A DNA stretch of 64,000 nucleotides from an uncultured Alphaproteobacteria bacterium. GTDB taxonomy: Bacteria > Pseudomonadota > Alphaproteobacteria > HIMB59. Where the stretch lies: assembly GCA_902530745.1 (NCBI GenBank), contig CACABO010000002.1, forward strand, positions 1 to 64,000. Direction: 5' to 3'. Under the pieces are notes generated by a model. It was not told where the DNA came from. It saw nothing but the letters and a program-made list of their open reading frames with translations, and ran no database searches. How positions within the stretch are numbered: position 1 is the stretch's first letter; each line of letters starts with the position of its first letter. This document shows, one piece after another, positions 34,202 through 43,353 of the stretch. The position numbers were made by a program, and so were the translations under genes.

Positions 34202-35194
34202 TTAAAGCCACTCGGGCACTGGAAGTTTTTTTGATAACAGATATTCTTTGTTATACAACTTACTAAAATACTTGTTAGCATCATCACACAGAATTGTAAC
34301 AATGTTTTTACCTGGTCCCATTTCTTTAGCCATTTCGATAGCCCCTGCTACATTTACTCCAGAACTGGAGCCAAGAAATAAGCCTTCTGTTTTGACCATT
34401 TTATATAAAAGTTCAAACGCATCATAATCAGTAATATGGTATGAGAAATCAATAAGGGAAGGTTCAACATTTTTTGTCACTCTATACTGGCCTATTCCCT
34501 CCGTTTCTGATGGCTCGCCTTTAACTTCCAATTTAGAATATTTAAAATAATTATACATTTGAGCACCTTGTGGATCTGTACAAGCTATTTTTATATTTGA
34601 ATTTAATTCTTTGAGTCCAATAGATGTGCCTGCTAATGTTCCACCCGACCCAATTGCACAAGTAAATCCGTCAACTTTTCCATCAAGCTGATTGAATATT
34701 TCTTTAGCTGTGGTTTTTGAGTGAAATTTGTAATTTGCTGTATTGTCAAATTGGTTTGCCCACATAACTGAAGTCTCTCCTTTTGATTGTAGATCTTCAA
34801 CTAACCTCTTTGATACATGCTGATAATTACCTGGATCAGAATAGGGTTTAGTTGGTACAACTTTTAGCTTTGCCCCCATATTCCTTAAAATACTTTGCTT
34901 CTCCTCTGATGCACCGTCAGGCATTACAATTATAGTTTTGTATCCTCTAGCATTGTTAATCATTGTTAAAGCAATACCTGTGTTTCCAAAGGTACCCTCA
35001 ACGACAGTGCCGCCTGGTTCAATTAAATTATTCTCTTCAGCATCAAGGATTATACCCAATGCCGTTCTATCTTTGATAGAACCAGCTGGATTCATAAATT
35101 CTGCTTTACCATAAATATTACAACCCGTAATTTCAGATGGATATTTGAGTTTAATAAGTGGCGTATTGCCAATAAAATCAACTATGTCTCTCAT
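34202..35194 (-). CDS. cysK: PLP-dependent cysteine synthase / cystathionine beta-synthase-like
   Basis: This 330-residue fold-type II PLP enzyme has the PLP-lysine motif NPAGSIKDR (Lys41), the substrate loop VEGTFGNTGIAL and the phosphate-binding loop AIGSGGTLAGT. It makes cysteine from O-acetylserine and sulfide, or cystathionine from serine and homocysteine. The EGTFGNTG loop occurs in both, so the choice is uncertain. It follows the cystathionine-type gene by 1 bp, so the pair could run transsulfuration. No CBS regulatory domain is present. Confidence 0.88.
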   Translation of the reverse strand: MRDIVDFIGNTPLIKLKYPSEITGCNIYGKAEFMNPAGSIKDRTALGIILDAEENNLIEPGGTVVEGTFGNTGIALTMINNARGYKTIIVMPDGASEEKQSILRNMGAKLKVVPTKPYSDPGNYQHVSKRLVEDLQSKGETSVMWANQFDNTANYKFHSKTTAKEIFNQLDGKVDGFTCAIGSGGTLAGTSIGLKELNSNIKIACTDPQGAQMYNYFKYSKLEVKGEPSETEGIGQYRVTKNVEPSLIDFSYHITDYDAFELLYKMVKTEGLFLGSSSGVNVAGAIEMAKEMGPGKNIVTILCDDANKYFSKLYNKEYLLSKKLPVPEWL

Positions 35195-35195
35195 T

Positions 35196-36335
35196 TTAAA
35201 TCTTTGATAGGGCTTTGTCTAAATCTGAGATCAAATCGTCTACATCTTCAATACCCACAGATATTCTTAGTAATGTTTCTGATATGCCTAATTTTTCTCT
35301 AATTGATGGATCTATAGAAGCATGGGTCATGATGGCTGGATGCTCGATCAAACTTTCGACTCCTCCTAGGCTTTCCGCGAGTGTAAATAAATTTAAATTT
35401 TTTAGAAAAGTTTTTACCCCATTAATATCTGAGTCAATTACAAAAGACATCATTCCACCAAAACCATCCATTTGTTTTTCTGCAATTTCCTTATGCCTTT
35501 TATCATTACCTGGAAAAAAAACTTTTTCTATCTTAGGATGATTGGATAAATAATTAGACACAGCAATAGCATTTTCATTATGTTGCTTCATTCTTACAGA
35601 AAGTGTTTTAATGCTTCTTGTTAATAAGTAACAATCAAAGGGAGAGGGGACAGCCCCAACTGCATTTTGAATAAAAGAAATTTTTTCAGCGTATTCCTTA
35701 TTCTCTTTAATAACAATAGACCCGCCAACAATATCTGAGTGTCCTCCTAAATATTTTGTTGAAGAACTCACTACCATATCTGCACCTAATTCAAGTGGTC
35801 TCTGATTATATGGAGAGGCAAATGTGTTATCACATATCACAGGTAATTTAAACTCACTTGCAATATTAACAGTATTTTTAATATCAATAATTTTCATTAA
35901 AGGATTTGATGGTGTTTCAATCCATATAAATTTTGTGTTTTCTTTTATTTCATCATTCCAGTTTATATTTTTATCAAAGTTGATGTAAGTTACATCAATA
36001 TTTGATTTAACTTTATCAAATAGCCTACGAGTACCCCCATATACATCATCAGAACAAACTATATGGTAGTTTGTGCCAAATAGGTCACAAACTGTATTAA
36101 TTGCTGACATGCCCGATGCAAATGCAAAAGCTTTATCTCCAGACTCAATTTGTGCTAGTAATTTTTCTAGTACATCTCTAGAAGGATTTTTGGTTCTAGC
36201 ATATTCATACTCAAAATTTCCGGGTTCCATTTGTTTGAAAGTTGATGAAAGATGTATCGGTGGCATAACGGCTCCCGTTTCTTTATCTGGGCCATGCCCA
36301 GAATGAATTACTTTTGTGTTAAATTTTTTTTTCAC
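35196..36335 (-). CDS. cystathionine gamma-synthase/lyase family PLP enzyme
   Basis: This 379-residue Cys/Met-metabolism PLP enzyme has AFASGMSAINTVCDLF, ETPSNPLMKI and VSSSTKYLGGHSDIVGG, where the Lys binds PLP. SLGGVESLIEHPAIMTHASI near the end is standard for MetB, MetC and lyases. Pathway direction cannot be told. With the downstream beta-synthase-like gene, reverse transsulfuration (homocysteine to cysteine) is possible. The start is GTG 36335 with GAG just upstream, and a 223-bp spacer with structured elements lies before it. Confidence 0.9.
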   Translation of the reverse strand: MKKKFNTKVIHSGHGPDKETGAVMPPIHLSSTFKQMEPGNFEYEYARTKNPSRDVLEKLLAQIESGDKAFAFASGMSAINTVCDLFGTNYHIVCSDDVYGGTRRLFDKVKSNIDVTYINFDKNINWNDEIKENTKFIWIETPSNPLMKIIDIKNTVNIASEFKLPVICDNTFASPYNQRPLELGADMVVSSSTKYLGGHSDIVGGSIVIKENKEYAEKISFIQNAVGAVPSPFDCYLLTRSIKTLSVRMKQHNENAIAVSNYLSNHPKIEKVFFPGNDKRHKEIAEKQMDGFGGMMSFVIDSDINGVKTFLKNLNLFTLAESLGGVESLIEHPAIMTHASIDPSIREKLGISETLLRISVGIEDVDDLISDLDKALSKI

Positions 36336-36384
36336 AGCTCAATTTATAACTAATTAATTTTTAAATAATATCTATAACGATATT

Positions 36385-36419
36385 TTTCTTATTTGATAGG
36401 CTTTTTAAATTATAAGAAA
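36385..36419 (-). other. leader hairpin before the cystathionine-type gene
   Basis: An 8-bp perfect stem (TTTCTTAT / ATAAGAAA) encloses a 19-nt loop, 50 to 84 bp before the start codon. A TATAAT on the - strand (36453-36448) could begin a leader of about 105 nt that includes it. No known SAM riboswitch is recognised, though the gene's role makes one worth testing. Confidence 0.35.
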
Positions 36420-36458
36420 TCTGTTTCATATCAACCAAAATTCGAATATTATACCTGT

Positions 36459-36508
36459 CCCCTAGCCGCTTGGGTTGAGACATTGTCGAGGAGGAAGGTG
36501 GCAAGGGG
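36459..36508. ncRNA. GC-rich structured element, candidate small RNA
   Basis: CCCCT-A-GCCGC pairs with GTGGC-A-AGGGG: two perfect helices split by an A-A mismatch, extended by two pairs inside. The GC content is far above the surrounding spacer. The loop reads GAGGAGGAAGG on + and CCTTCCTCCTC (anti-Shine-Dalgarno-like) on -. On + a TATTAT -10-like box (36447-36452) would place the start at the helix and a palindrome at 36542 could end an RNA of about 100 nt. The strand is undecided. It is not SRP RNA, RNase P or tmRNA by any motif I can see. Confidence 0.4.
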
Positions 36509-36541
36509 CAATAAATTTCATTATTTCGTTAATCTATATTC

Positions 36542-36557
36542 TTAACCAATTGGTTAA
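36542..36557. terminator. perfect 16-bp palindrome after the TPR gene
   Basis: TTAACCAATTGGTTAA is perfectly self-complementary, 1 bp past the TPR gene stop and 33 bp beyond the GC-rich element. It could form a hairpin on either strand or be an operator. No T-run longer than three follows it, so termination is only a guess. Confidence 0.4.
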
Positions 36558-36558
36558 A

Positions 36559-37101
36559 TTAAGTTTCCTTTGACACCATTTGATTTAGATTTTCAATTTT
36601 CATATCAACAGACAAATCATTTGGCATTAACTTTTTCATTTCTTGATAAACCTTAAGTGCTCCATCATAATTTTTGTAGCTTATAAGAATTCTACTCAAA
36701 CCATCTAATGCACCAAAATGTCTTGGTTCAAGATACAATGTAGCTTCAATATCTCTCATAGAGTTTTCATAGTCTCCCATCATAAAATAAAAAGTTGCCC
36801 TTTTGTTGTAGGCCTCCGCGTAATTTGGCTCTAACTCAATAGCAAGAGTTAAAGCTGATATCGCAGATTGGTAATTTTTAGATTTAAAAAAATCTGAAAT
36901 ATTATCCATTACTATTTTTACATCTGGATTTTCAATTTTCATCCATTCTCCCCATATTTTAGATATAATTAGACTTTGTTCTTTTGAGTCCTTTACCTCG
37001 GAGAGCTGACTAAATAATTCATCAAGTTTTGGGCTATTTTGATCTGCGTAACTATAGGATATGTTCAAAAACAAGGCGAATATAATTAAAATGATTTTCA
37101 T
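36559..37101 (-). CDS. exported TPR-repeat protein
   Basis: This 180-residue protein has a signal peptide (MKIILIIFALFLNISYSYA) and about three tetratricopeptide repeats. These are AISALTLAIELEPNYAEAYN, YENSMRDIEATLYLEPRHFG and YDGALKVYQEMKKLMPNDLS. Such proteins mediate protein contacts in the periplasm, and the partner is not known. It diverges from the DUF4864 gene, with 30 bp between the starts. Confidence 0.85.
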   Translation of the reverse strand: MKIILIIFALFLNISYSYADQNSPKLDELFSQLSEVKDSKEQSLIISKIWGEWMKIENPDVKIVMDNISDFFKSKNYQSAISALTLAIELEPNYAEAYNKRATFYFMMGDYENSMRDIEATLYLEPRHFGALDGLSRILISYKNYDGALKVYQEMKKLMPNDLSVDMKIENLNQMVSKET

Positions 37102-37131
37102 CTATATTGTTTAATTACGCATATAAATAGT

Positions 37132-37557
37132 ATGCAGTTTAAAAAATTAATTTACACAAGTTTGTGCCTTTTACTTTTTAACACCATATCTATTGCAGAA
37201 ACTATTGATAAAAATGAGTTTAGTGAAACGCAAGCAGTGATTGAAAGTCAACTAAAGGCCTTCATTAACAAAGATGCTGAAGGGGCTTTCTTCCATGCCT
37301 CACCTTATATCAAGATGAGGTTCAATAATCCTCAAGATTTTATGAGTATGGTGAAAAACTATTATGAGCCTGTTTATAACCCTAAAAATTACTATTTTAT
37401 GGAATCAAAATTTTTTGAAGGAGCTATATATCATCAACTACAAATCGTCTCGCAAGATAATGTTTCTTATTTAGCAATGTACTCACTCATTAAAGACAAG
37501 GGAGAGTGGAAAATTTCAGGATGCTCTATTTACCCAATGGAAAAGCAATCAATTTAG
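37132..37557 (+). CDS. DUF4864-like exported protein
   Basis: This 141-residue protein has a signal peptide (KKLIYTSLCLLLFNTISIA), then TQAVIESQLKAFINKDAEGAFFHASP and GEWKISGCSI near the end. The pattern fits the DUF4864 family, which has an NTF2/SnoaL-like fold. Function is unknown. It converges on the EamA transporter gene with a 9-bp overlap. Confidence 0.8.
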   Translation: MQFKKLIYTSLCLLLFNTISIAETIDKNEFSETQAVIESQLKAFINKDAEGAFFHASPYIKMRFNNPQDFMSMVKNYYEPVYNPKNYYFMESKFFEGAIYHQLQIVSQDNVSYLAMYSLIKDKGEWKISGCSIYPMEKQSI

Positions 37558-38421
37558 CTTTTTTAATTTAGAATAAACAAGATATCCAGAAATTATTATT
37601 AAAATAGCACCGCATAATTCTATAATTGAGGGGTAGTGATTGAAAACAAAAATACTAATTACTATTCCAAAAATGATCTGTGAATAATGTGTGATGCTAA
37701 AAAATGAAGCTTCTATTCTCCTAAGAGAATAAATTAAGATCATCATGGCCACACCATCAATAAGCCCTGCACCTACCATTATTAAAAAATCGTACAAAGC
37801 GATATCTTTGTAATGGTTGATTGAAAATACTGTGAAAATTATGCCAGTAATTCCCATACTATAAAAAGTCAAAGCCATAGTTCTTTCAGATTTCCCATAA
37901 ACTCGCACTGTAAAATCTAGACACGCTAATGAAATTACTCCTAATATAAGAAATATTACTCCCAAAGCATTAAAACCTGCGTTTAAACTAAAACCTGAGA
38001 CCATAAAAACAGCAATCATAGCTAGTATTAAAGAAATTATTTTGGATAGGTAAATCGACTCCTTTAAAATTACTATTCCCATAATTGAGAGTAACACAGG
38101 AGCTGACAAAATTATTGGATAAGCAATAGATAAAGGTAATAAAATGATACCTTTTACAACAAAATAATAGGTCAAAGTCATTAAAATACCTCTTATAAAA
38201 TGAAGTTTATAATTGCTTGTTTTTATTTCTTCTAAGCTCTTTCTGTACAGTAAATAAAAGAGCACTGGGATTATTGCGGAGAAACTCGCTATGGAAAATA
38301 TAACTGTGTCTTTATATAAATTTCCAATTAACTTTATAATAGTGTCTGCAATTGAAAATAAGAAAAAGGCAACAGTGCCTAGTATGTAAATTACGTGTTT
38401 TTTACTCTCTAATTGAGACAT
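37549..38421 (-). CDS. EamA/DMT-family transporter
   Basis: This 290-residue protein has about ten membrane helices in two EamA repeats (FHFIRGILMTLTYYFVVKG... is typical of repeat one, and GLIDGVAMMILIYSLRRIEA of repeat two). DMT permeases export or import metabolites, and the cargo cannot be read from sequence. Its start overlaps the upstream MFS gene by 20 bp, so the two transporters are translationally linked. Confidence 0.87.
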   Translation of the reverse strand: MSQLESKKHVIYILGTVAFFLFSIADTIIKLIGNLYKDTVIFSIASFSAIIPVLFYLLYRKSLEEIKTSNYKLHFIRGILMTLTYYFVVKGIILLPLSIAYPIILSAPVLLSIMGIVILKESIYLSKIISLILAMIAVFMVSGFSLNAGFNALGVIFLILGVISLACLDFTVRVYGKSERTMALTFYSMGITGIIFTVFSINHYKDIALYDFLIMVGAGLIDGVAMMILIYSLRRIEASFFSITHYSQIIFGIVISIFVFNHYPSIIELCGAILIIISGYLVYSKLKKLN

Positions 38422-39673
38422 TGAATTTACTTCTATATCTCATTACTAAGATTAATACGAACAATTTAATGGTAAGCGGTATAAAAAAATAAAAAATCAT
38501 AATATTTGGAATATTTGGGTGAATTGTAAAATTTATTGATTGTAAGTAACCATATCCCGTTAGTGCTATACCAGCAGCAATTCCTATAGCAGCTTTTCTT
38601 ATAATTGAGAAAAATGAGGTAAAAAACTGTGATAAACGATTTTCATTATTTACATCTAATATGTCAGCTAACTCAATCTGGGGTATTATAAGATCAATTC
38701 CAATTCCAATTCCTGTAATAAGTATGACAAATATATATATTTGCCAATAGTCACTGCTAGTGAAAATAACAAATAAAAAACCAAAAATAGTTATACTGGT
38801 TCCAATCTGTAATAAAAACATATTTGAAAATTTTTTTCCAAAAAAATACCAAAATGGCGTGGAAATTAATGTTATAAGAAAATACAAAATTAATAAATGG
38901 CCTGCATAATCACTAAGACCCAGATATTCAGATACAAATATAATAAATAAATTGGCAGTAAAATTATTAGCAAGTAAATTAAAAAATGTAATATAAGAAA
39001 AAGGTAAGATTTTTTTATTTTTTTTAATGAAAGTTTTTAATTTTATCCAAGAAATTTCATTTGGCTTGTAATTCAGTTCATCATCATAGAAAAAATAAAA
39101 AATTAATCCCCCTATAATTGCAAGAGAAATAAAAATAAAACCACTTGTTTTTATAACGTCTGGGTTTAATAGCTCAACATTATTTAAATTTGAAATAATC
39201 GTTGGAATAATAAGAGCTGCAAGAACTCCTAGAATTGCAAATACTTCTTTGACTGCTGCCAAACGAAATCTTTTTTTTAAAATTTTTTTTTGATCGATAA
39301 CTATAGAGTCGTAAGGAATGATTGCAATAGAGTAACTTATCAATGCTAAGTTATAAAAAAAAATAAAATAATAAATATTAGAAGATTGGAAAACGTAAAG
39401 GCCAAATAAGGAGAAAATAAATATTATTATTCCTAAAAGAATTTGATTTTTTCTTGATCGACCTGAAATAATTCTTTTTTCTGTTAAATAACCAATTAAA
39501 AAGTCTGAAAAGACATCAAAAAATCTAGATATCAGTATTACTAGACCGATAACACTTAAAGAGATACCAATTGATAAATTGTAAAATGTGGGCAAAAAAA
39601 TAAATAATAATAAAAAACTCCCAGCAAGGTAAAATGACTGAAAACTATAGGATAAAATCGATTTTAAACTCAT
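38402..39673 (-). CDS. MFS transporter, GPH/MelB-like
   Basis: This 423-residue protein has about twelve membrane helices. The N-terminal SFYLAGSFLLLFIFLPTFY and ISRFFDVFSDFLIGYLTEK match the glycoside-pentoside-hexuronide:cation symporter group, where the Asp of RFFDVFSD takes part in cation coupling. TPFWYFFGKKF is a typical central loop. The substrate is unknown. It overlaps the EamA gene downstream. Confidence 0.83.
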   Translation of the reverse strand: MSLKSILSYSFQSFYLAGSFLLLFIFLPTFYNLSIGISLSVIGLVILISRFFDVFSDFLIGYLTEKRIISGRSRKNQILLGIIIFIFSLFGLYVFQSSNIYYFIFFYNLALISYSIAIIPYDSIVIDQKKILKKRFRLAAVKEVFAILGVLAALIIPTIISNLNNVELLNPDVIKTSGFIFISLAIIGGLIFYFFYDDELNYKPNEISWIKLKTFIKKNKKILPFSYITFFNLLANNFTANLFIIFVSEYLGLSDYAGHLLILYFLITLISTPFWYFFGKKFSNMFLLQIGTSITIFGFLFVIFTSSDYWQIYIFVILITGIGIGIDLIIPQIELADILDVNNENRLSQFFTSFFSIIRKAAIGIAAGIALTGYGYLQSINFTIHPNIPNIMIFYFFIPLTIKLFVLILVMRYRSKFNVSIRE

Positions 39674-39748
39674 TTTTGGATATTTAATACTTGAACAACT
39701 TTGACTATATCAAAATATTTATTAGTGTTCAGTTAGCATTCATGCGGG

Positions 39749-39794
39749 GGCTGATTCGGTATCTCACTTTCCTCCTCTATATGTCGAGTCAGCC
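39749..39794. other. hairpin at the ogt 3' end, similar loop to the 36.46-kb element
   Basis: GGCTGATTC pairs with GAGTCAGCC (9 bp, one G-U) around a 28-nt loop. The loop holds CACTTTCCTCCTCTA, 13 of 15 bases identical to the complement of the 36486-36500 loop. It overlaps the last ten codons and stop of ogt, so it may be an ogt terminator without T-run. Confidence 0.45.
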
Positions 39795-40279
39795 GTTCCT
39801 CTACCCTCTATATCTAGTATTTTTCTCTTAATTTTATCACCCCACATATATCTTCCGAAATCTCCATTTTTTTTTACTACTCTGTGACAAGGAACCAATA
39901 ATCCAACAGGATTTTTACCAACCGCTGAAGCAATGGCTCTTACTGCATCTGGTCTCTTTATTTTTTTAGCAAGCTCGCTGTAGGAAATTGTTTGACCATA
40001 AGGAATTTTAGTAATTTCTGTCCAAACTTTTTTTTGTAGTGTAGTTCCATCGAGGAATTTTATTTTTATATTTTTTTGTTTAGAAATTTTACCTTTCAAT
40101 AAATTGTTTATTAATATTTTTGCTTTTTTTAATTTTAAACCTTTAGTTGGGTTATATAAATTAAGTATGTTTTTAATTCTTTTATCATTATCTTTTATAA
40201 GAAAGTGAACTCCCTCTGAACTATCTAGGACAAAAAGTTTAATTATTGGTGTTTCGATAAAATCAAAACAATAATTCAT
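39764..40279 (-). CDS. ogt: methylated-DNA--protein-cysteine methyltransferase
   Basis: This 171-residue protein removes O6-alkyl groups from guanine by transfer to its own Cys. The active motif is LLVPCHRVVKKNGDFGRYMWG with Cys131, preceded by IPYGQTISYSELAKKI. Its start overlaps the dnaJ stop (TAATG), so it is cotranslated with the heat-shock genes. An 11-residue tail after ILDIEGR lies inside a hairpin. Confidence 0.93.
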   Translation of the reverse strand: MNYCFDFIETPIIKLFVLDSSEGVHFLIKDNDKRIKNILNLYNPTKGLKLKKAKILINNLLKGKISKQKNIKIKFLDGTTLQKKVWTEITKIPYGQTISYSELAKKIKRPDAVRAIASAVGKNPVGLLVPCHRVVKKNGDFGRYMWGDKIKRKILDIEGRGTADSTYRGGK

Positions 40280-41358
40280 TAATTAAACATTTTTTTTACT
40301 TTATCAAAAAACCCTTCCGTCATTTTAGAGTTTTTCTTAGTAAGGGTTTCATTAAATTGATTTAAAAGTTTCTCTTGATCTGAAGATAAGTTTACTGGTG
40401 TTTCAGCATGTACTTTAACAATCATATCACCTCTTGTGTTTGTTCTCAGAATACTCATTCCCTTGCCTTTGATTCTGAGTTTATGACCTGACTGCATTCC
40501 TTTTGGTATGGAAACATTAACCATTTTTTTTTCTATAGTAGGAACTTCTATATTTCCGCCCAAAGTTGCTGTAGTAAAAGGTATAGCAACATCACAAATA
40601 ATGTTATCTCGTTCTCTCTGGAAAAGTTTGTGGTTATTTATATTTATAAAAACGTAAAGGTCTCCATAGGAGCCGCCTCTTTCTCCAGCCTCTCCTTCTC
40701 CGCTCATTCTAATCCTGTTACCTGTTTCAACTCCAGCAGGTATTTTGATCTGAATTTTTTTATTTTGTTTAATTCGTCCAGTGTTACTGCATTTTGAGCA
40801 TCGACCCTTCATTTCTTGCCCAGTTCCACCACATCTACCACAGGTCCTCTCCATAGAAAAAAACCCGCTCTGAGTCCTAACTTTTCCATAACCTTGGCAA
40901 GTAGAACAACTTTTATAACTATGCTGTTCAGGGCAATTAATCATTTTGGGTATCGTTACTTCTAGTGATTTTCCAGTAAAAGCTTCTTCTAGGTCAATAG
41001 TAACATCGTAGCGCAAATCATCACCTCTACTTTCGCGCTGACCGCCCTCACCAAATGCACCAAAAATATCTTCAAAAATATCTGAAAAACCGCCAAAGCC
41101 TTGTTGGCCAAATCCACCGGCTCCACCACCGCCTTGTTCAAAAGCAGCATGGCCAAATTGATCATAAGTTTGTCTTTTTTTTGGATCTTTTAAAATTTCA
41201 TATGCTTGACTCACATCCTTAAATTTTTGTTCAGCAGCAGAGTCACCCTGGTTTCGATCAGGATGATATTTCATTGCTAATTTTCGGTAAGCACTTTTTA
41301 TTTCAGAGTCACTAGCTTCACGGGATATACCAAGAGTGTCATAAAAATCCTCAGCCAT
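40279..41358 (-). CDS. dnaJ: chaperone DnaJ with altered zinc region
   Basis: This 359-residue DnaJ cochaperone stimulates DnaK ATPase. It has a J-domain (HPD at residues 32-34), a Gly/Phe-rich stretch (about 76-106), and a zinc-binding region at 142-195. The first CxxCxGxG motif is replaced by CPEQHSYKS (Cys142, then no second Cys, His146) and the spacing is about eight residues shorter. Motifs two to four (CSTCQGYG, CGRCGGTG, CSKCSNTG) are present. The first zinc site would need Cys and His. It follows dnaK by 23 bp. Confidence 0.96.
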   Translation of the reverse strand: MAEDFYDTLGISREASDSEIKSAYRKLAMKYHPDRNQGDSAAEQKFKDVSQAYEILKDPKKRQTYDQFGHAAFEQGGGGAGGFGQQGFGGFSDIFEDIFGAFGEGGQRESRGDDLRYDVTIDLEEAFTGKSLEVTIPKMINCPEQHSYKSCSTCQGYGKVRTQSGFFSMERTCGRCGGTGQEMKGRCSKCSNTGRIKQNKKIQIKIPAGVETGNRIRMSGEGEAGERGGSYGDLYVFININNHKLFQRERDNIICDVAIPFTTATLGGNIEVPTIEKKMVNVSIPKGMQSGHKLRIKGKGMSILRTNTRGDMIVKVHAETPVNLSSDQEKLLNQFNETLTKKNSKMTEGFFDKVKKMFN

Positions 41359-41381
41359 AATATTTTAAACCAAGCTAAGAG

Positions 41382-43313
41382 TTACTGTCCGCTTGCTTTT
41401 TTATCGTCGTCTACTTCTTCGTAGTCTGCGTCTATAACATCATCATCACTTTTAGTTTCACTAGTGTTATCTTCTTGCTTAGGTTGTTCTGCGCCAGGAG
41501 CCTCAGATGATTGTTGATCTTTGTACATAGCTTCGCCCATTTTCATAGATGATTGAGTTAGGTCTTGTGTTTTTTGTTTTATGGTCTCAATCTCATTTTT
41601 TTCGAGCGCTTCTTTTAAATCTTTTAAATCTGCTTCTATTTTAGACTTATCTTCGGGGCTAATTTTATCGCCATGCTCTTTTATATTTTTTTCCACTTGG
41701 AAGACAAGACTATCGGCTTGATTCTTAACATCAACCTCTTCTCTTTTCTTCTTATCTGTTTCAGCATTGGCTTCAGCATCTTTAACCATTTTGTCAATCT
41801 CTTCATCTGATAGACCACCAGATGCTTGGATTTTAATTTGTTGCTCTTTTCCTGTAGATTTATCTTTTGCAGATACATTGACTATACCATTAGCGTCAAT
41901 ATCGAAAGTCACCTCGATTTGTGGTGTTCCTCTTGGAGCAGGAGGTATGCCAACTAAATCGAATTGACCTAAAAGCTTGTTGTCAGCGGCCATTTCTCTT
42001 TCACCCTGAAATACCCTGATAGTAACGGCATTTTGATTATCCTCTGCTGTTGAAAATACTTGGCTTTTTTTTGTAGGAACAGTTGTATTTCTTTCAATTA
42101 ATTTAGTAAATACTCCGCCTAGTGTTTCTATACCCAAAGAAAGTGGGGTCACATCTAAAAGTAAGACATCTTTTACATCACCTTGCAATACACCTGCCTG
42201 AATAGCTGCTCCCATAGCCACAACTTCATCAGGGTTAACGCCTTTACTAGGGTCTTTCCCAAAAAAGTTTTTAACAATTTCTGTTACTTTTGGCATTCTT
42301 GTCATTCCGCCAACTAAAATGACATCGTTTATGTCGCTTGCTGAAAGACCAGCGTCACTAAGAGCTTTTTTACAAGGTTCAATTGTATTTTGAAGTAAGT
42401 CGTCAACCAACTCTTCAAGCTTAGCTCTGGTAAGTTTTACATTTAAGTGTTTAGGCCCAGATTGATCAGCTGTAATAAAAGGTAAATTTACATCAGTTTG
42501 AGTTGAACTTGACAGTTCTATTTTTGCTTTTTCAGCAGCCTCTTTTAAACGTTGTAATGCTAATTTGTCATTTTTTAAATCTATACCTTGCTCTTTTTTA
42601 AATTCGCTAGCTAAAAAATCAATAATTCTTAAATCAAAGTCTTCGCCACCCAAGTGTGTGTCACCATTTGTTGACTTAACTTCGAACACACCATCGCCAA
42701 CTTCTAAAATTGATACATCAAATGTACCACCGCCTAAATCGTAAACAACTACAGTGCCTGATTGTTTTTTATCTAGTCCATATGCTAATGAAGCAGCGGT
42801 TGGTTCATTAATAATTCTTAAAACTTCTAAGCCAGCAATTTTGCCAGCATCTTTAGTTGCTTGCCTTTGTGCATCATTGAAATAAGCAGGAACAGTTATC
42901 ACTGCTTGTGTAATAGTTTCTCCTGTATAAGACTCGGCTGTCTCTTTCATTTTTTGAAGAATAAAAGCAGAAATTTGACTTGGGCTATATTTTTCACCCT
43001 GAGCTTCAACCCATGCATCGCCGTTATTGCCTTTAATAATTTTAAATGGGGATAAGCCTACATCCTTTTGGACAGTGTCGTCTTCAAAGCTTCTACCAAT
43101 AAATCTTTTTACAGCATAAAGTGTATTTTCAGGATTGGTGACGGCTTGTCTTTTTGCAGATTGACCAATTAGTTTTTCGCTTTCAGTAAAAGCTACAACA
43201 GAAGGTGTTGTTCTAGCACCTTCAGAATTCTCTATTACCTTTGGGTTCTTTCCATCCATTATTGCCACACAAGAGTTTGTGGTACCTAAATCAATTCCAA
43301 TTACTTTAGCCAT
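41382..43313 (-). CDS. dnaK: chaperone DnaK (Hsp70)
   Basis: This 643-residue Hsp70 has the nucleotide-binding start [34 protein letters not shown] and [13 protein letters not shown]. The substrate domain and the C-terminal acidic tail ending [14 protein letters not shown] follow. All are canonical. A good sigma-32-like promoter lies 41-68 bp upstream, and a ribosome site (TAGGAA) precedes the ATG. It is transcribed with dnaJ and perhaps ogt. Confidence 0.99.
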   Translation of the reverse strand: MAKVIGIDLGTTNSCVAIMDGKNPKVIENSEGARTTPSVVAFTESEKLIGQSAKRQAVTNPENTLYAVKRFIGRSFEDDTVQKDVGLSPFKIIKGNNGDAWVEAQGEKYSPSQISAFILQKMKETAESYTGETITQAVITVPAYFNDAQRQATKDAGKIAGLEVLRIINEPTAASLAYGLDKKQSGTVVVYDLGGGTFDVSILEVGDGVFEVKSTNGDTHLGGEDFDLRIIDFLASEFKKEQGIDLKNDKLALQRLKEAAEKAKIELSSSTQTDVNLPFITADQSGPKHLNVKLTRAKLEELVDDLLQNTIEPCKKALSDAGLSASDINDVILVGGMTRMPKVTEIVKNFFGKDPSKGVNPDEVVAMGAAIQAGVLQGDVKDVLLLDVTPLSLGIETLGGVFTKLIERNTTVPTKKSQVFSTAEDNQNAVTIRVFQGEREMAADNKLLGQFDLVGIPPAPRGTPQIEVTFDIDANGIVNVSAKDKSTGKEQQIKIQASGGLSDEEIDKMVKDAEANAETDKKKREEVDVKNQADSLVFQVEKNIKEHGDKISPEDKSKIEADLKDLKEALEKNEIETIKQKTQDLTQSSMKMGEAMYKDQQSSEAPGAEQPKQEDNTSETKSDDDVIDADYEEVDDDKKASGQ

Positions 43314-43353
43314 TTTGTTTTTCCTACTTTAAAAATTAAATAATCTTATATTT

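Noticed and set aside
35215-35541. 108-codon frame on + inside the cystathionine-type gene
   Set aside because: Antisense shadow of a well-conserved PLP enzyme.
36488-36500. GAGGAGGAAGG recalls the RNase P P4 or an SRP RNA loop
   Set aside because: The universal RNase P core and the SRP GGAA tetraloop with AGCAG are absent nearby.
36336-36558. SAM-II or SAM-V riboswitch before the cystathionine-type gene
   Set aside because: I could not find the conserved pseudoknot core on the - strand; kept only as a testable leader.
39745-39760. GGGGGCTGATTC resembles the start of tmRNA
   Set aside because: The following bases lack the conserved GGATTCGAC and no tag-coding or 3' half follows; the segment is the ogt 3' hairpin.
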